Part shown: positions 35,417-43,473 of the stretch, piece after piece
Numbering within the stretch: position 1 is the stretch's first letter
Layout of the letters: each line of letters begins with the position of its first letter
Source: Anaerolineales bacterium
GTDB lineage: Bacteria > Chloroflexota > Anaerolineae > Anaerolineales > Villigracilaceae
Assembly (NCBI GenBank): GCA_030583925.1
Contig: CP129482.1
Span: 806,001-870,000, forward strand
Direction of reading: 5' to 3'
Length of the DNA stretch: 64,000 nucleotides
Made by a program: the position numbers and the translations under genes
Notes under the pieces: generated by a model
Seen by the model: the letters and a program-made list of their open reading frames with translations, nothing else
Told to the model about the DNA's origin: nothing
Databases searched by the model: none

Positions 35417-35497
35417 GTTGTAAAAAGTGAGTTGCCCCACATGGTACGACCAATCCTATGACACAAAGCCTAAATAGTCGCAATTTGCAGAGAGTGA

Positions 35498-35526
35498 TTG
35501 CAAAAATTATGTTTTATGTATATAAT
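35498..35526 (+). promoter_or_regulatory. Promoter of the AbiE toxin-antitoxin operon
   Basis: TTGCAA (35498-35503), a 17-bp spacer and TATAAT (35521-35526), overlapped by the left arm of the inverted repeat 35506-35564. Confidence 0.7.
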
Positions 35527-35564
35527 ATTATGGATTTCGTATTTTTTTATACACAAAACATAAT
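35506..35564 (+). promoter_or_regulatory. Inverted-repeat operator of the AbiE operon
   Basis: ATTATGTTTTATGTATA (35506-35522) and TATACACAAAACATAAT (35548-35564) are reverse complements with one mismatch. The left arm covers the -10 and the right arm reaches the antitoxin ATG at 35563. Antitoxins of the AbiEi family are known to repress their own operon by binding inverted repeats at the promoter. Confidence 0.65.
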
Positions 35565-36387
35565 GAATGTTTATCCAAAGACCCTTGGCAAGGAAAATTC
35601 TCGCCTGTTCACTGCCTTAGCCAGCCGTGGACAGATCGTTTTTTCCATTGAAGAGGCTCAAAAGATCGGTGGTAAGAGCTATCCTGCCACGCAGCAGGCA
35701 CTTCTCCGGCTGACAAAAGCCGGTTGGTTAGTAAAGCTGGGAGCCGGCAAATACGCCATTGTCCTGCCTTCGGCTGGGAACGATGCTGTGGCAGAAGCCA
35801 ATCGGTTGGTCATCGCTCGTGAGTTGGTTGGCGACGCATTGTATTACATCTCCCACGACAGTGCCCTAGAAGTTCATAATATGCTGACCCGCCCAGTTAC
35901 GAATGTAACGATCTCGACCCCTCGTAGGCTGAAATCTCGAACTGTTCTCAATGTGCCTTACCGCTTTGTGACAACCAAGCCTGAAGATATGTGGGGATAT
36001 GATCTTGTTTGGGTCTCATCGGAAGAGCAGGTGCAGGTCAGTGATCTCGAGCGGACCATTCTGGATGGGCTGGCGCGCCCTGATTTGTGTGCTGGAGTGA
36101 GCGAAGTGGTTACGGGCCTCCTGATTCGCAAAGACGATCTGGATTGGAAAAAAATGGTTGAATATTCCAAAAGATTGCAAAACCAAGCAGTAGCTAAGCG
36201 GCTGGGGTATTTGCTCGAATTCTATAACTTGGGAACACCTGGGATCTTGACCAGCTTGCAAGAACTAGTCGGTTCAAGCTACGCATTGCTCGATCCCTTA
36301 CTGCCGGAAGCGGGCCATTACTTAGCCCGTTGGCGGCTCCGCCTCAATATTGACACCGAAATTCTGAAAGGAATAGCTTCCACCTGA
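35563..36387 (+). CDS. abiEi: Type IV antitoxin, AbiEi family
   Basis: From ATG 35563 the protein has 274 residues; an upstream in-frame start at 35458 lies before the promoter. N-terminal winged helix (SRLFTALASRGQIVFSIEEAQKI, then ATQQALLRLTKAGWLVKLGAGKYAI) followed by the AbiEi C-terminal domain (YYISHDSALEVHNMLTRPV, VSDLERTILDGLARPDLCAGVSEV). It neutralises the AbiEii nucleotidyltransferase and likely represses the operon through the flanking inverted repeat. The toxin gene begins one base after its stop. Confidence 0.9.
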   Translation: MNVYPKTLGKENSRLFTALASRGQIVFSIEEAQKIGGKSYPATQQALLRLTKAGWLVKLGAGKYAIVLPSAGNDAVAEANRLVIARELVGDALYYISHDSALEVHNMLTRPVTNVTISTPRRLKSRTVLNVPYRFVTTKPEDMWGYDLVWVSSEEQVQVSDLERTILDGLARPDLCAGVSEVVTGLLIRKDDLDWKKMVEYSKRLQNQAVAKRLGYLLEFYNLGTPGILTSLQELVGSSYALLDPLLPEAGHYLARWRLRLNIDTEILKGIAST

Positions 36388-36388
36388 T

Positions 36389-37180
36389 ATGATCCGCACT
36401 GCTGAAATTTCCAAACTGGCTCATCGTTTAGGCTTGGGTGATAAAACTATCGAGAAAGACTATGTACTTACTTGGGTGCTTCTAGCAATTGCCGCATCCC
36501 GATTGAACAACATACTGGTCTTCAAAGGCGGGACAGCCATTAAGAAAATGTATATACCCGACTATCGCTTTTCAGAAGATTTGGACTTCACCTTGATGCA
36601 GTCCCATATCACAAATGTCGATTTGTTGGTAGCGATCGAGGAAGTATTTCCCTGGCTGACGCGCGAAGCCAATATCACATTGTCCACTCGCAAAGTAGAG
36701 GAACATGCCGGCGGTAACCCAACCATCTATTTGAATTACGTTGGTCCGTTACAGGCAGACATCAATAGTCGTTTCCTGAAAGTGGATATCTCTCGAGACG
36801 AAGCCCTCGTTTTTCCTATCGAGAAAAGGTCAGTCAGATCATCATATAGTGATTGCCAGACACGGCGATATGCGCTTTCGGTTTATTCGTTGGAGGAAAT
36901 CTTGGCGGAGAAATTACGTTCTCTCCTCACCCGAACCGAACCACGCGATCTGTACGATATTTATTTTCTCTTGGTGGATGTGGAACAAATGTCTTTTAGC
37001 CTAGCCCCCAAGTTTGAAGCCAAAGGGTTGGTTGTTAGTGATTTGAGAACCATCCTGGGACGCAGACAACCCACTTTTCAGAAAATGTGGAAAAGCCGGC
37101 TGGACGGGCAAATGCCCATCATCCCCGAATTGGAAGATGTAGTTCGCGAAACGAACCGAATTATCCAGAAATACTTTTAG
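36389..37180 (+). CDS. abiEii: AbiEii/AbiGii-family nucleotidyltransferase toxin
   Basis: A 263-residue toxin. The nucleotidyltransferase motif is FKGGTAIKKMYIPDYRFSEDLDFTL (GG-T and DLDF), with later family motifs EEILAEKLRSLLTRTEPRDLYDIYFLL carrying the conserved Lys and the RDxYD. AbiEii toxins transfer nucleotides to RNA targets and give abortive phage resistance; members with known activity modify tRNA. The motif residues are intact, so it should be active. Translated right after the antitoxin. Confidence 0.92.
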   Translation: MIRTAEISKLAHRLGLGDKTIEKDYVLTWVLLAIAASRLNNILVFKGGTAIKKMYIPDYRFSEDLDFTLMQSHITNVDLLVAIEEVFPWLTREANITLSTRKVEEHAGGNPTIYLNYVGPLQADINSRFLKVDISRDEALVFPIEKRSVRSSYSDCQTRRYALSVYSLEEILAEKLRSLLTRTEPRDLYDIYFLLVDVEQMSFSLAPKFEAKGLVVSDLRTILGRRQPTFQKMWKSRLDGQMPIIPELEDVVRETNRIIQKYF

Positions 37181-37378
37181 GAGAAATGTGATTATTTGAA
37201 TCGCTGGTTTGTCAAAAACCAACAAATATTTTCGGGCTGCGTATTGAGTCTTGCGGGCACTGAATGTAATCCACCAAACCATTTTCGTAAAACGTCACTA
37301 TTTCAAAAAAGTGTTGTTTTGCGAAAAGTATTTTGTGAAGGAAATTATATCTTCCAGGTTTGAAAGCTTCTTTTCATA

Positions 37379-38359
37379 TCATTCATCCAATGTACCGAGC
37401 AATTCATATAACATAGAAGGGGATTTCAAGACCTTGCGAGCCGATATGCTATTCAATTGATTCAGACGGGCGAGGTGTAGTAATGCTTCGTAGATGCCAT
37501 TTCCCGCCTTTGTACTGAATTGTTTCGCCTGTTTCCGAGCAGGTAGGCTGACAAACTCTGGCTCAGAATGTAGTTCCAATAGGATTGCATTGGCTCTTTG
37601 GATAATAACGCCAATCAGGTGTGACAAGCTTTCCTCATCCTCAGCACTCCATTCTATTGCTTTGCTGGCAGGAGGTAACAGTGTCTTCGTCTCTGGATAC
37701 ACTCGTTGGATTTGTGCCCAGTAATTGGCGCGACTGGGAACTGACAGAATTTTGAATGACGGCAACAAGAGCCCAGTCAACGCCCTGCCAGTCACACAGT
37801 CAGTATCCAACCCAAATACACGGTCCTGATAAATGAAGGGTTGATCCGTGTTTGAATAATTATGATGCCCCACCAGTAATGGTTTGTCACCGTCATACAA
37901 TTCATACCAGGAACGATCAGACAGTGCACGTAAATGTTTATCTCCGCCCATTGTTCCACATAATACCGTTGCGCGCTGCTGTGATAGAGGGAGACCTGGC
38001 TCAAAATATCCATGCACGACCAAAGCATTGGACAGATCAAGATATAGTGGCAATTCACGCATGAATGCCAAAGCGTCTGAATATGTTTCCCCAAATTGAA
38101 TTTTGCTGATTTTCTGGGAACGCGCCAGTTTGACTTCATGCATGTCCGCGCGGACATGCTTGCGTTCGTGATTGCCCATGATCAGCAAGGCATTTGGCTT
38201 TTCCTGGAAAAATCTCAATACGGCTGGCGAGTCGGGACCTCGATCTACACAGTCTCCTACTGAGACAATTGAAACGTCTTCGGTCAGACCTGCCTTATCC
38301 AACAAAGATAGAAGCTCGTCATAACATCCATGAATATCGCCGATCACCAATGTTTGCAT
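37379..38359 (-). CDS. Calcineurin-like metallophosphoesterase (PrpA/ApaH-like)
   Basis: A 326-residue phosphoesterase. Metal motifs GDIHGCYDEL, GDCVDRGPDS and GNHERKH are all present, then VVHGYFEPG and HHNYSNTDQP. This is the PPP-type serine/threonine phosphatase / diadenosine tetraphosphatase group. The C-terminal 90 residues are helical and not part of the fold. The start codon lies six bases after a TATAAT (38366-38371), so leaderless expression is likely. Possibly an accessory gene of the island; target unknown. Confidence 0.87.
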   Translation of the reverse strand: MQTLVIGDIHGCYDELLSLLDKAGLTEDVSIVSVGDCVDRGPDSPAVLRFFQEKPNALLIMGNHERKHVRADMHEVKLARSQKISKIQFGETYSDALAFMRELPLYLDLSNALVVHGYFEPGLPLSQQRATVLCGTMGGDKHLRALSDRSWYELYDGDKPLLVGHHNYSNTDQPFIYQDRVFGLDTDCVTGRALTGLLLPSFKILSVPSRANYWAQIQRVYPETKTLLPPASKAIEWSAEDEESLSHLIGVIIQRANAILLELHSEPEFVSLPARKQAKQFSTKAGNGIYEALLHLARLNQLNSISARKVLKSPSMLYELLGTLDE

Positions 38360-38365
38360 TAGATG

Positions 38366-38371
38366 ATTATA
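38366..38371 (-). promoter_or_regulatory. -10 element of the phosphoesterase gene, next to a long palindrome
   Basis: TATAAT on the - strand (38366-38371). The expected -35 position falls at 38389-38394, the end of the perfect palindrome 38389-38431, and is not a consensus hexamer. Confidence 0.5.
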
Positions 38372-38388
38372 GCCAGGTTGAAACGATT

Positions 38389-38431
38389 GTGCCTTGAAAA
38401 TTCGGAGTTCAACTCCGAATTTTCAAGGCAC
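38389..38431. repeat. Perfect 21-bp inverted repeat
   Basis: GTGCCTTGAAAATTCGGAGTT (38389-38409) and its exact reverse complement (38411-38431) around one base. No U-run on either side. It lies between the phosphoesterase promoter and the end of the nucleotidyltransferase gene. Confidence 0.85.
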
Positions 38432-38485
38432 GTATTTTGATACAACTTTTTTGCCGTGCAATATTTTGGCAAGAACATAAAAACT

Positions 38486-39079
38486 TCAGACGATATTGTC
38501 TTTTAATTCCCTCCACACAGAGCTCAGACCCAAATGGCCCACCCACTCTTCGATATATTCGTAATCAAGTTGATCCTTTTTAGCTTTAAGAATTGCTCCA
38601 ATGTCCCGGGCGTGTTTCGGCTGTCCGCTTAATCCCAAGTACATAAGTTTGTAGAGAATCAGATCCTCAGGGGAATGGACATACACCTCCCCGATCGGAG
38701 GTCCATAGTCTACCAGGATGCGGCGTTGAAATGCACTCCTGCGAAGTTCGTCATCATCCCGCATTAGATACAAATCCGCTTTGAGGCCGCTGTACATATG
38801 GATCGCATTCAGCGGGATGTCTGCGCGATCCTCCATCATGGCATCCAGAATGATGTCGGCGGGGACAAGCATATCTCTTTTCTCGAGTTCCTTGGAAAGC
38901 CTGCCTACGGTTTTGACGGGAAGGTCTATGATGATGTCCAGATCTTGGGTGGCGCGTGGTTCCCCCCAAGCCCATTCTGCGATTGCACCTCCAATCAGAT
39001 ATTCAACCTTGGATGCTTTCAGCGCTTCAAGGATTAGTTTTAGAAAAGAGGTAATATCCAAGGGTTGGTCTTTTTTCAT
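38486..39079 (-). CDS. MNT-type nucleotidyltransferase protein (putative toxin-antitoxin partner)
   Basis: A 197-residue protein with the nucleotidyltransferase site YLIGGAIAEWAWGEPRATQDLDIIIDLP (GG...TxDLDI), then a helical C-terminal part (SPEDLILYKLMYLGLSGQPKHARDIGAIL) typical of stand-alone nucleotidyltransferases next to small regulators. It overlaps the upstream gene by ATGA. The arrangement (DNA-binding-like gene then nucleotidyltransferase, under a palindromic operator) resembles toxin-antitoxin operons. Target unknown. Confidence 0.75.
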   Translation of the reverse strand: MKKDQPLDITSFLKLILEALKASKVEYLIGGAIAEWAWGEPRATQDLDIIIDLPVKTVGRLSKELEKRDMLVPADIILDAMMEDRADIPLNAIHMYSGLKADLYLMRDDDELRRSAFQRRILVDYGPPIGEVYVHSPEDLILYKLMYLGLSGQPKHARDIGAILKAKKDQLDYEYIEEWVGHLGLSSVWRELKDNIV

Positions 39080-39612
39080 GGTGTATAAGATCGTTGCAAC
39101 GCAAGCCGGTTGGCCTCCAGCGCAGTAAGGTCAGGATTTTCCCGGCGGATTCGGTACGCCACCACGTTCCGGGCACTGTCGCTGATGGAACAGCCTTGCC
39201 GGAATCGGTCCGCTGCCGACAACCGACGATAAATGTCGATTTGGCGCTGGTCCACTTCGGCAATACTCGCTTTCACCATTTGTCTAAGTTCAGGCGAGAG
39301 GGCCGGTTGTCCTTTTACATAGTAGCCCTTGTTTTTCCGACTACGGCTGTATTCCAAGAGATGGCCCGCCGCTTGAAATGCCTGTTTGACCACACGCATG
39401 TCCCGATAAAACGTATCCTCCCAGGCGGCTGTCCCAAAGCAGTTCCTGCCCAACCTGTACTCCACCCTAAAGATCAATTGGGTACGGGTTAGGTAACGTT
39501 CGTTCCACAGGATTTGAAGGAGGGTGACGCGCCGCGACGTGGCCACGTCGCGGCGCATGGCGTCGTGGAGCATGATGTCAACAGCCTTATATGGGATGGC
39601 ATTGTCTATCAT
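39076..39612 (-). CDS. Hypothetical winged-helix-like protein, partner of the nucleotidyltransferase
   Basis: A 178-residue basic protein. RRVTLLQILWNERYLTRTQLIFRVEYRLG and FYRDMRVVKQAFQAAGHLLEYSRSRKNKGYYVKG look like a winged helix of the transcription-regulator kind with a wing rich in Arg/Lys. The first gene of a two-gene unit with the nucleotidyltransferase. A perfect palindrome covers its promoter, and the ATG at 39612 lies six bases after the -10, so the message appears leaderless. It may be antitoxin and autorepressor, by analogy only. Confidence 0.65.
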   Translation of the reverse strand: MIDNAIPYKAVDIMLHDAMRRDVATSRRVTLLQILWNERYLTRTQLIFRVEYRLGRNCFGTAAWEDTFYRDMRVVKQAFQAAGHLLEYSRSRKNKGYYVKGQPALSPELRQMVKASIAEVDQRQIDIYRRLSAADRFRQGCSISDSARNVVAYRIRRENPDLTALEANRLALQRSYTP

Positions 39613-39618
39613 GTTTCT

Positions 39619-39646
39619 ATTATACCTGATTTATAAATCAGGTATA
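39619..39646 (-). promoter_or_regulatory. Promoter and palindromic operator of the nucleotidyltransferase module
   Basis: TATACCTGATTTA joined to TAAATCAGGTATA gives a perfect 26-bp palindrome at 39621-39646. The -10 TATAAT (- strand, 39619-39624) overlaps its edge. A repressor bound here would block transcription. Confidence 0.75.
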
Positions 39647-40284
39647 AAGACTCTATTTTGCATGCTTGGGAGATGAGAAAACAGCCGTTATTCAGCCGAT
39701 AAATCGCCGATATTCCGCCGTAACCCCACCAAGCAGAATACCGTGTTAGCTATACTATAACCGCGCGAGCTGGTCTTGAAACGCCGGTCTTAGCTTATAT
39801 TTCTCCTTCGTTTCTCCCAAATACCCCCTCTATTCATCCGTTTTCTCCAGCAGTTTATAAGTTTGTTTCGCACACTTGAGCCAGATCGCGGCAACCGGGT
39901 AATTCTCGCTTTCGCCACGCCGATAACTTTCCGGGCTGGCTCTCGCGTGGATCATATCTCGGTGATTTTTGGTAATGTCATCTTCGCCACTATCAGCTAC
40001 TCAGAATGGATTTTACTGTAAGCCAATTATGGATGTTTGGTCACAGCCTAATGTAATTATCATACTTCAAAGTACGATACTGAAAAGTATCTTATTGAAT
40101 AGTTGTATGGAAGAAAAATTCATGGAACGAGGTTGCATTATATGGCAAGTTGATGCAACTGAATAATCATGTAGCCGTCAAAATAGTATCTGCAAGATAG
40201 AGTCCCTACTTGTAACAATATCGAAAAATTACCGACACTAATTCCCCACCCCTGTTTCCATTCGGATACTCTTGCGACCACTAA
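39647..40284. other. Intergenic stretch with one possible gene remnant
   Basis: No full gene is seen. On the - strand 39830-39955 is open and encodes about 41 residues (start MIHARASPESYRRGESENYP, then VAAIWLKCAKQTYKLLEKTDE) that look like the C-terminal end of a larger helical protein. It may be a decayed gene tail. The part from 40010 to 40284 is AT-rich and I see nothing in it. Confidence 0.4.
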
Positions 40285-41226
40285 ATGGAAACGAACCTTT
40301 TTCTCACCCAATCTCCCAACCTGGAAATCTACCAGACTGACGATCTGCGCAAGTGGATCGGCATCTACCTGCATGCCTGTCGTTCGCGCAACCTGGCTGG
40401 TGGCACCATCGAGTTTTATGGCAAGAAGCTCCGAGCCTTTACCCAGTTCTGCCTGGAAAACAATATAGCGAATATCAGCCAAATTAGCGCGGACCTGATT
40501 CGTCAGTTCCTGATCGCCCTAAGCGAAAGCAGGCATCGCCCTGCCGGTGTCCACTGTTACTACCGTTCGATCAAAACCTTCCTGAAATGGTATGAGCGTG
40601 AAACCGAGCCGGAAGGCTGGCGCAACCCGATCAACAAGGTTGATGCACCGTTCGTACCTCTTGAACCACTGGACCCAGTCAGCATCGAAACGATCAAAGC
40701 CATGTTGGAGACCTGCAAGCGGGGAAAACTCTCCGATGCGCGTGATAAGGCATCGCTATTGGTATTGCTGGATACTGGCATGCGCCTGGCGGAATTTTTG
40801 TCCTTGAACATGGATGATGTTGATTCCATCACAGGGTTGATCCTTATTCGTTCAGGAAAAGGGAGGAAGCCACGTAACGTGTATCTTGGGGATAAATCAT
40901 GCCAGGTCCTTCGAAGATATGTAAAAGAGCGCAAAGACTACAACCCTGCCTTATGGGTGAGCAAGTCTGGAGAACGCCTGACCGAGACAGGTCTACGAAT
41001 GATGTTGCGACGGCGAGCTGCCCAAGCCGGCGTCCCCGTCCCATCGCCGCATGACTTTCGCCGGGCATTTGCCATCGAACGCTGGCGTGTCGGGGTGGAT
41101 ATCCTGACACTCTCGAAACTGATGGGGCATACCTCCTTGCAAGTACTGAACCGTTATCTCAAGCAAATGGGTGAGGATCTGGAGCAAGCTGCCAAGCAAT
41201 CATCACCGGTTGACAGGAATTTTTGA
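40285..41226 (+). CDS. Tyrosine recombinase / integrase 2
   Basis: A 313-residue recombinase with N-terminal core-binding domain and catalytic Arg in DTGMRLAEFL, Lys in SGKGRKPR, HDFRR, GHTSLQ and the Tyr in LNRYLKQMGE. Similar in length and motifs to integrase 1, so the two are paralogues or come from related elements. A second recombinase within 5 kb suggests nested or tandem integration. ATG 40285 has no strong ribosome binding site. Confidence 0.92.
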   Translation: METNLFLTQSPNLEIYQTDDLRKWIGIYLHACRSRNLAGGTIEFYGKKLRAFTQFCLENNIANISQISADLIRQFLIALSESRHRPAGVHCYYRSIKTFLKWYERETEPEGWRNPINKVDAPFVPLEPLDPVSIETIKAMLETCKRGKLSDARDKASLLVLLDTGMRLAEFLSLNMDDVDSITGLILIRSGKGRKPRNVYLGDKSCQVLRRYVKERKDYNPALWVSKSGERLTETGLRMMLRRRAAQAGVPVPSPHDFRRAFAIERWRVGVDILTLSKLMGHTSLQVLNRYLKQMGEDLEQAAKQSSPVDRNF

Positions 41227-41629
41227 ATAGAGGGAAACGATTTCAGCTATTTATCGTGTAGAGCGCTTTTCGCCGATACACTGCCGACACACGAGCCAAT
41301 GGTTCTTTCGATAAAATCCAGCTTTCCGATACAAAAAATATTGGAGCCGACACAGTTTGTATCCTATGAAATAGAACAGGAAGTTGAAAAACATTTAACC
41401 GCCTGTATCGGTGTGAAAATTTATTGATTGGACGTAAATCCATTGTAGCGATCTGATCATTTGAAGACCGTCGCAATCGTCTTGGGGATTAGTTATTGAC
41501 TTTTGTACATGCTCGGATAACGAGTGGGCCGGCTTGCAAAAGTTTTTGCCGCTTATTGGCAGGGAAGCGACACATTAAGGCCTCCCCATCTAACAATTCA
41601 ATAACATGGTTCTCTGAAAAAGGAGAATC
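41227..41629. other. Intergenic stretch without a recognisable gene
   Basis: About 400 bases of mixed composition after integrase 2. No open frame of note, no hairpin terminator and no clear promoter could be assigned; a GGAG ribosome binding site for the next gene ends the stretch. Confidence 0.6.
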
Positions 41630-42037
41630 ATGTCACGCACACCGCAATACGAAAAACTACTTGCTGAACTCAACGCCGGCGAATTACCAACCATTGTTCG
41701 CAAAATCCTGGATGCGTTGCTACAGGCTCCTAAAGGCTTGACTCGCAAGGGCTTGATCCGCATTGTTATTGGCGAAGAGCCTGATAACAATCTATCCAAT
41801 GACACACGCGATCGCAAGATTCGCAAAGGGATCGAGTATCTGCGAAATCTAGGTTTTCCCATTGTTTCCACATCGGGAAAAGCCGGCTACAAATTGGATA
41901 CCGATCCCAAAAACATCGAGGACATGATCCGGGAATGGGAAAGCCGTATCGTTCACTTGCAACAGCGAGTGGACGCTGCCCGGCATTACCACGATCTGTT
42001 CATCAGAATTTTCCATGCGAAACGAAATGACGGATAA
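41630..42037 (+). CDS. Hypothetical small DNA-binding-like protein
   Basis: A 135-residue protein. APKGLTRKGLIRIVIG and RDRKIRKGIEYLRNLGFPIVSTSGKAGYKLD have the shape of a winged helix (helix-turn-helix followed by a beta wing). A C-terminal helix (IEDMIREWESRIVHLQQRVDAARHY) could form a coiled coil for dimerisation. It overlaps the next gene by 23 bp. Good ribosome binding site (GGAG). Likely a regulator or replication accessory protein; family not recognised. Confidence 0.65.
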   Translation: MSRTPQYEKLLAELNAGELPTIVRKILDALLQAPKGLTRKGLIRIVIGEEPDNNLSNDTRDRKIRKGIEYLRNLGFPIVSTSGKAGYKLDTDPKNIEDMIREWESRIVHLQQRVDAARHYHDLFIRIFHAKRNDG

Positions 42038-43289
42038 CGGTTTATCCCGCCTTCCGTTGGAGTGGACGCCGATCTATCCGATGCAAAGAAAGGATGTGGT
42101 GTTTGATGTTTTCAAGCACCACATTTCTTATAGTGACGGTTTGCCGCCCTATGCTCAGGCACGGATCATCGATTTTATGGTCAACCGCCTGATCAAAACG
42201 CGTAAGTATCCTGCGCTGTGGATTTCGGTGGAAGCGCCTGGTGATTGGTTTCGATCCGAGGTCAAACGATTGATAAAACACAGGATTCCGATAACGGTCC
42301 AGCCGGCACGGAAGACCTCTGTCATTGAACGGGAGTTTTATCAGCCGATCCGACCAACGTACCTTCAGGAAAGAGATGTGCCAGTTCTCGCCCCACGCTT
42401 TGATCCAGCGGAATATGGCATCAAGGAATCAGCACTGCGTGTGTTGCGAGTCCTGGCACGCCTAAAAACAGCCTACAGACCGGAGATCGCTTCTCTGACC
42501 GGTTTCAGCGAGAGCCATGTTCGGAATCTTTTGAAGCAGCTTCAGGCTGAGAATCTGATCGAGCGCCGACAGATCGGCAAATACGAAGGGTATGCGATCC
42601 GGAACAAAGGATTAAGTCTGGCGCATCGTTCGTGGAATATTCCCAAAGGCGTTCATTTTTCAAAATACCGGGGTGAATTCCGATATGCCGGCGAGCGTCA
42701 CCGACGGGTATCGAGGAGATGGCGGGCGTGGCTGGAAAAAGCGTATCCAAATATTGAGATCTGGGAGTGTTGGACGGAAGCGCCGCTCTTTGACGGCATC
42801 CCAGATGCGTTGGCATGGGGGCGCAAAGGTGAATACGAAATTCTATTCTGGCTGGAAGTGGACAGCGGACATAGCTCAGAAAAAGTGATGAGGCGTAATT
42901 ATTCCCGCCGTTTTCAAAATGCGTATCAGCATGCAAAACGATTAGGTCTTTCAATTGTCTTTTGTGTTATGGGTCCACCCTGGGTGGTACGGTTCTTCCC
43001 TTCTTGCATTCCATACCTGTATCCCAACATGGCTTTGATCGGACAGGACTGGCGAGCGTTTGGGAAACTACCCATCTGCGAGTTTGGCAGCTGGATGTCT
43101 GGAATCGATGACCGAAAGAAAAATCCGACAGAAAACACCCTCCCCTTTGACCCTAATCAATACCCACCCAAGCCAAAGAAGGAGAAAAAAGGAGTACCAG
43201 CCAAGCCGAAATCCACAAAGCCCAGGTATTCCAAAGGGTTTACGGATGAAGGTTGGTGGTATCGAGGCAATTCGGAACGGGAAGAGTGA
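42015..43289 (+). CDS. Replication-relaxation-like protein
   Basis: A 424-residue protein. A winged helix (RVLARLKTAYRPEIASLTGFSESHVRNLLKQLQAENLIERR) is followed by a domain reading WTEAPLFDGIPDALAWGRKGEYEILFWLEVDSGHSSEKVMRRNY. The latter matches the general pattern of replication-relaxation proteins of plasmids and integrative elements (PD-(D/E)xK-like: D, then ExDxG, then K). A proline/lysine-rich tail ends the protein. It supports the mobile nature of the region. The family call is by eye and moderately sure. Confidence 0.55.
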   Translation: MRNEMTDNGLSRLPLEWTPIYPMQRKDVVFDVFKHHISYSDGLPPYAQARIIDFMVNRLIKTRKYPALWISVEAPGDWFRSEVKRLIKHRIPITVQPARKTSVIEREFYQPIRPTYLQERDVPVLAPRFDPAEYGIKESALRVLRVLARLKTAYRPEIASLTGFSESHVRNLLKQLQAENLIERRQIGKYEGYAIRNKGLSLAHRSWNIPKGVHFSKYRGEFRYAGERHRRVSRRWRAWLEKAYPNIEIWECWTEAPLFDGIPDALAWGRKGEYEILFWLEVDSGHSSEKVMRRNYSRRFQNAYQHAKRLGLSIVFCVMGPPWVVRFFPSCIPYLYPNMALIGQDWRAFGKLPICEFGSWMSGIDDRKKNPTENTLPFDPNQYPPKPKKEKKGVPAKPKSTKPRYSKGFTDEGWWYRGNSEREE

Positions 43290-43409
43290 TGTACTAATGA
43301 AAGTGGCGGGACGGGGGTGCAGTGACTGGCGTGAGCCGATCAGGAATGGGAGTTCATGTATTTCCGCTAAATCACGAGCTATTTCTAAATTTCCACTTCA
43401 TTGGGAATT

Positions 43410-43438
43410 TTAAGAAGGGGGATTCTGTGTGCTAAAAT
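43410..43438 (+). promoter_or_regulatory. Possible promoter of the helicase-methylase operon
   Basis: TTAAGA (43410-43415), a 17-bp spacer and TAAAAT (43433-43438). The -35 is weak. The position favours the ATG at 43474 over the GTG at 43429. Confidence 0.4.
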
Positions 43439-43473
43439 TTATGAATTCTATTCAGCGGAGGGGATTTCCCCAC

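Noticed and set aside
35458..35562. N-terminal extension of AbiEi from 35458
   Set aside because: The promoter and operator lie inside this stretch, so it cannot be part of the message.
38389..38431. Intrinsic terminator
   Set aside because: The hairpin is perfect but no U-run follows on either strand.
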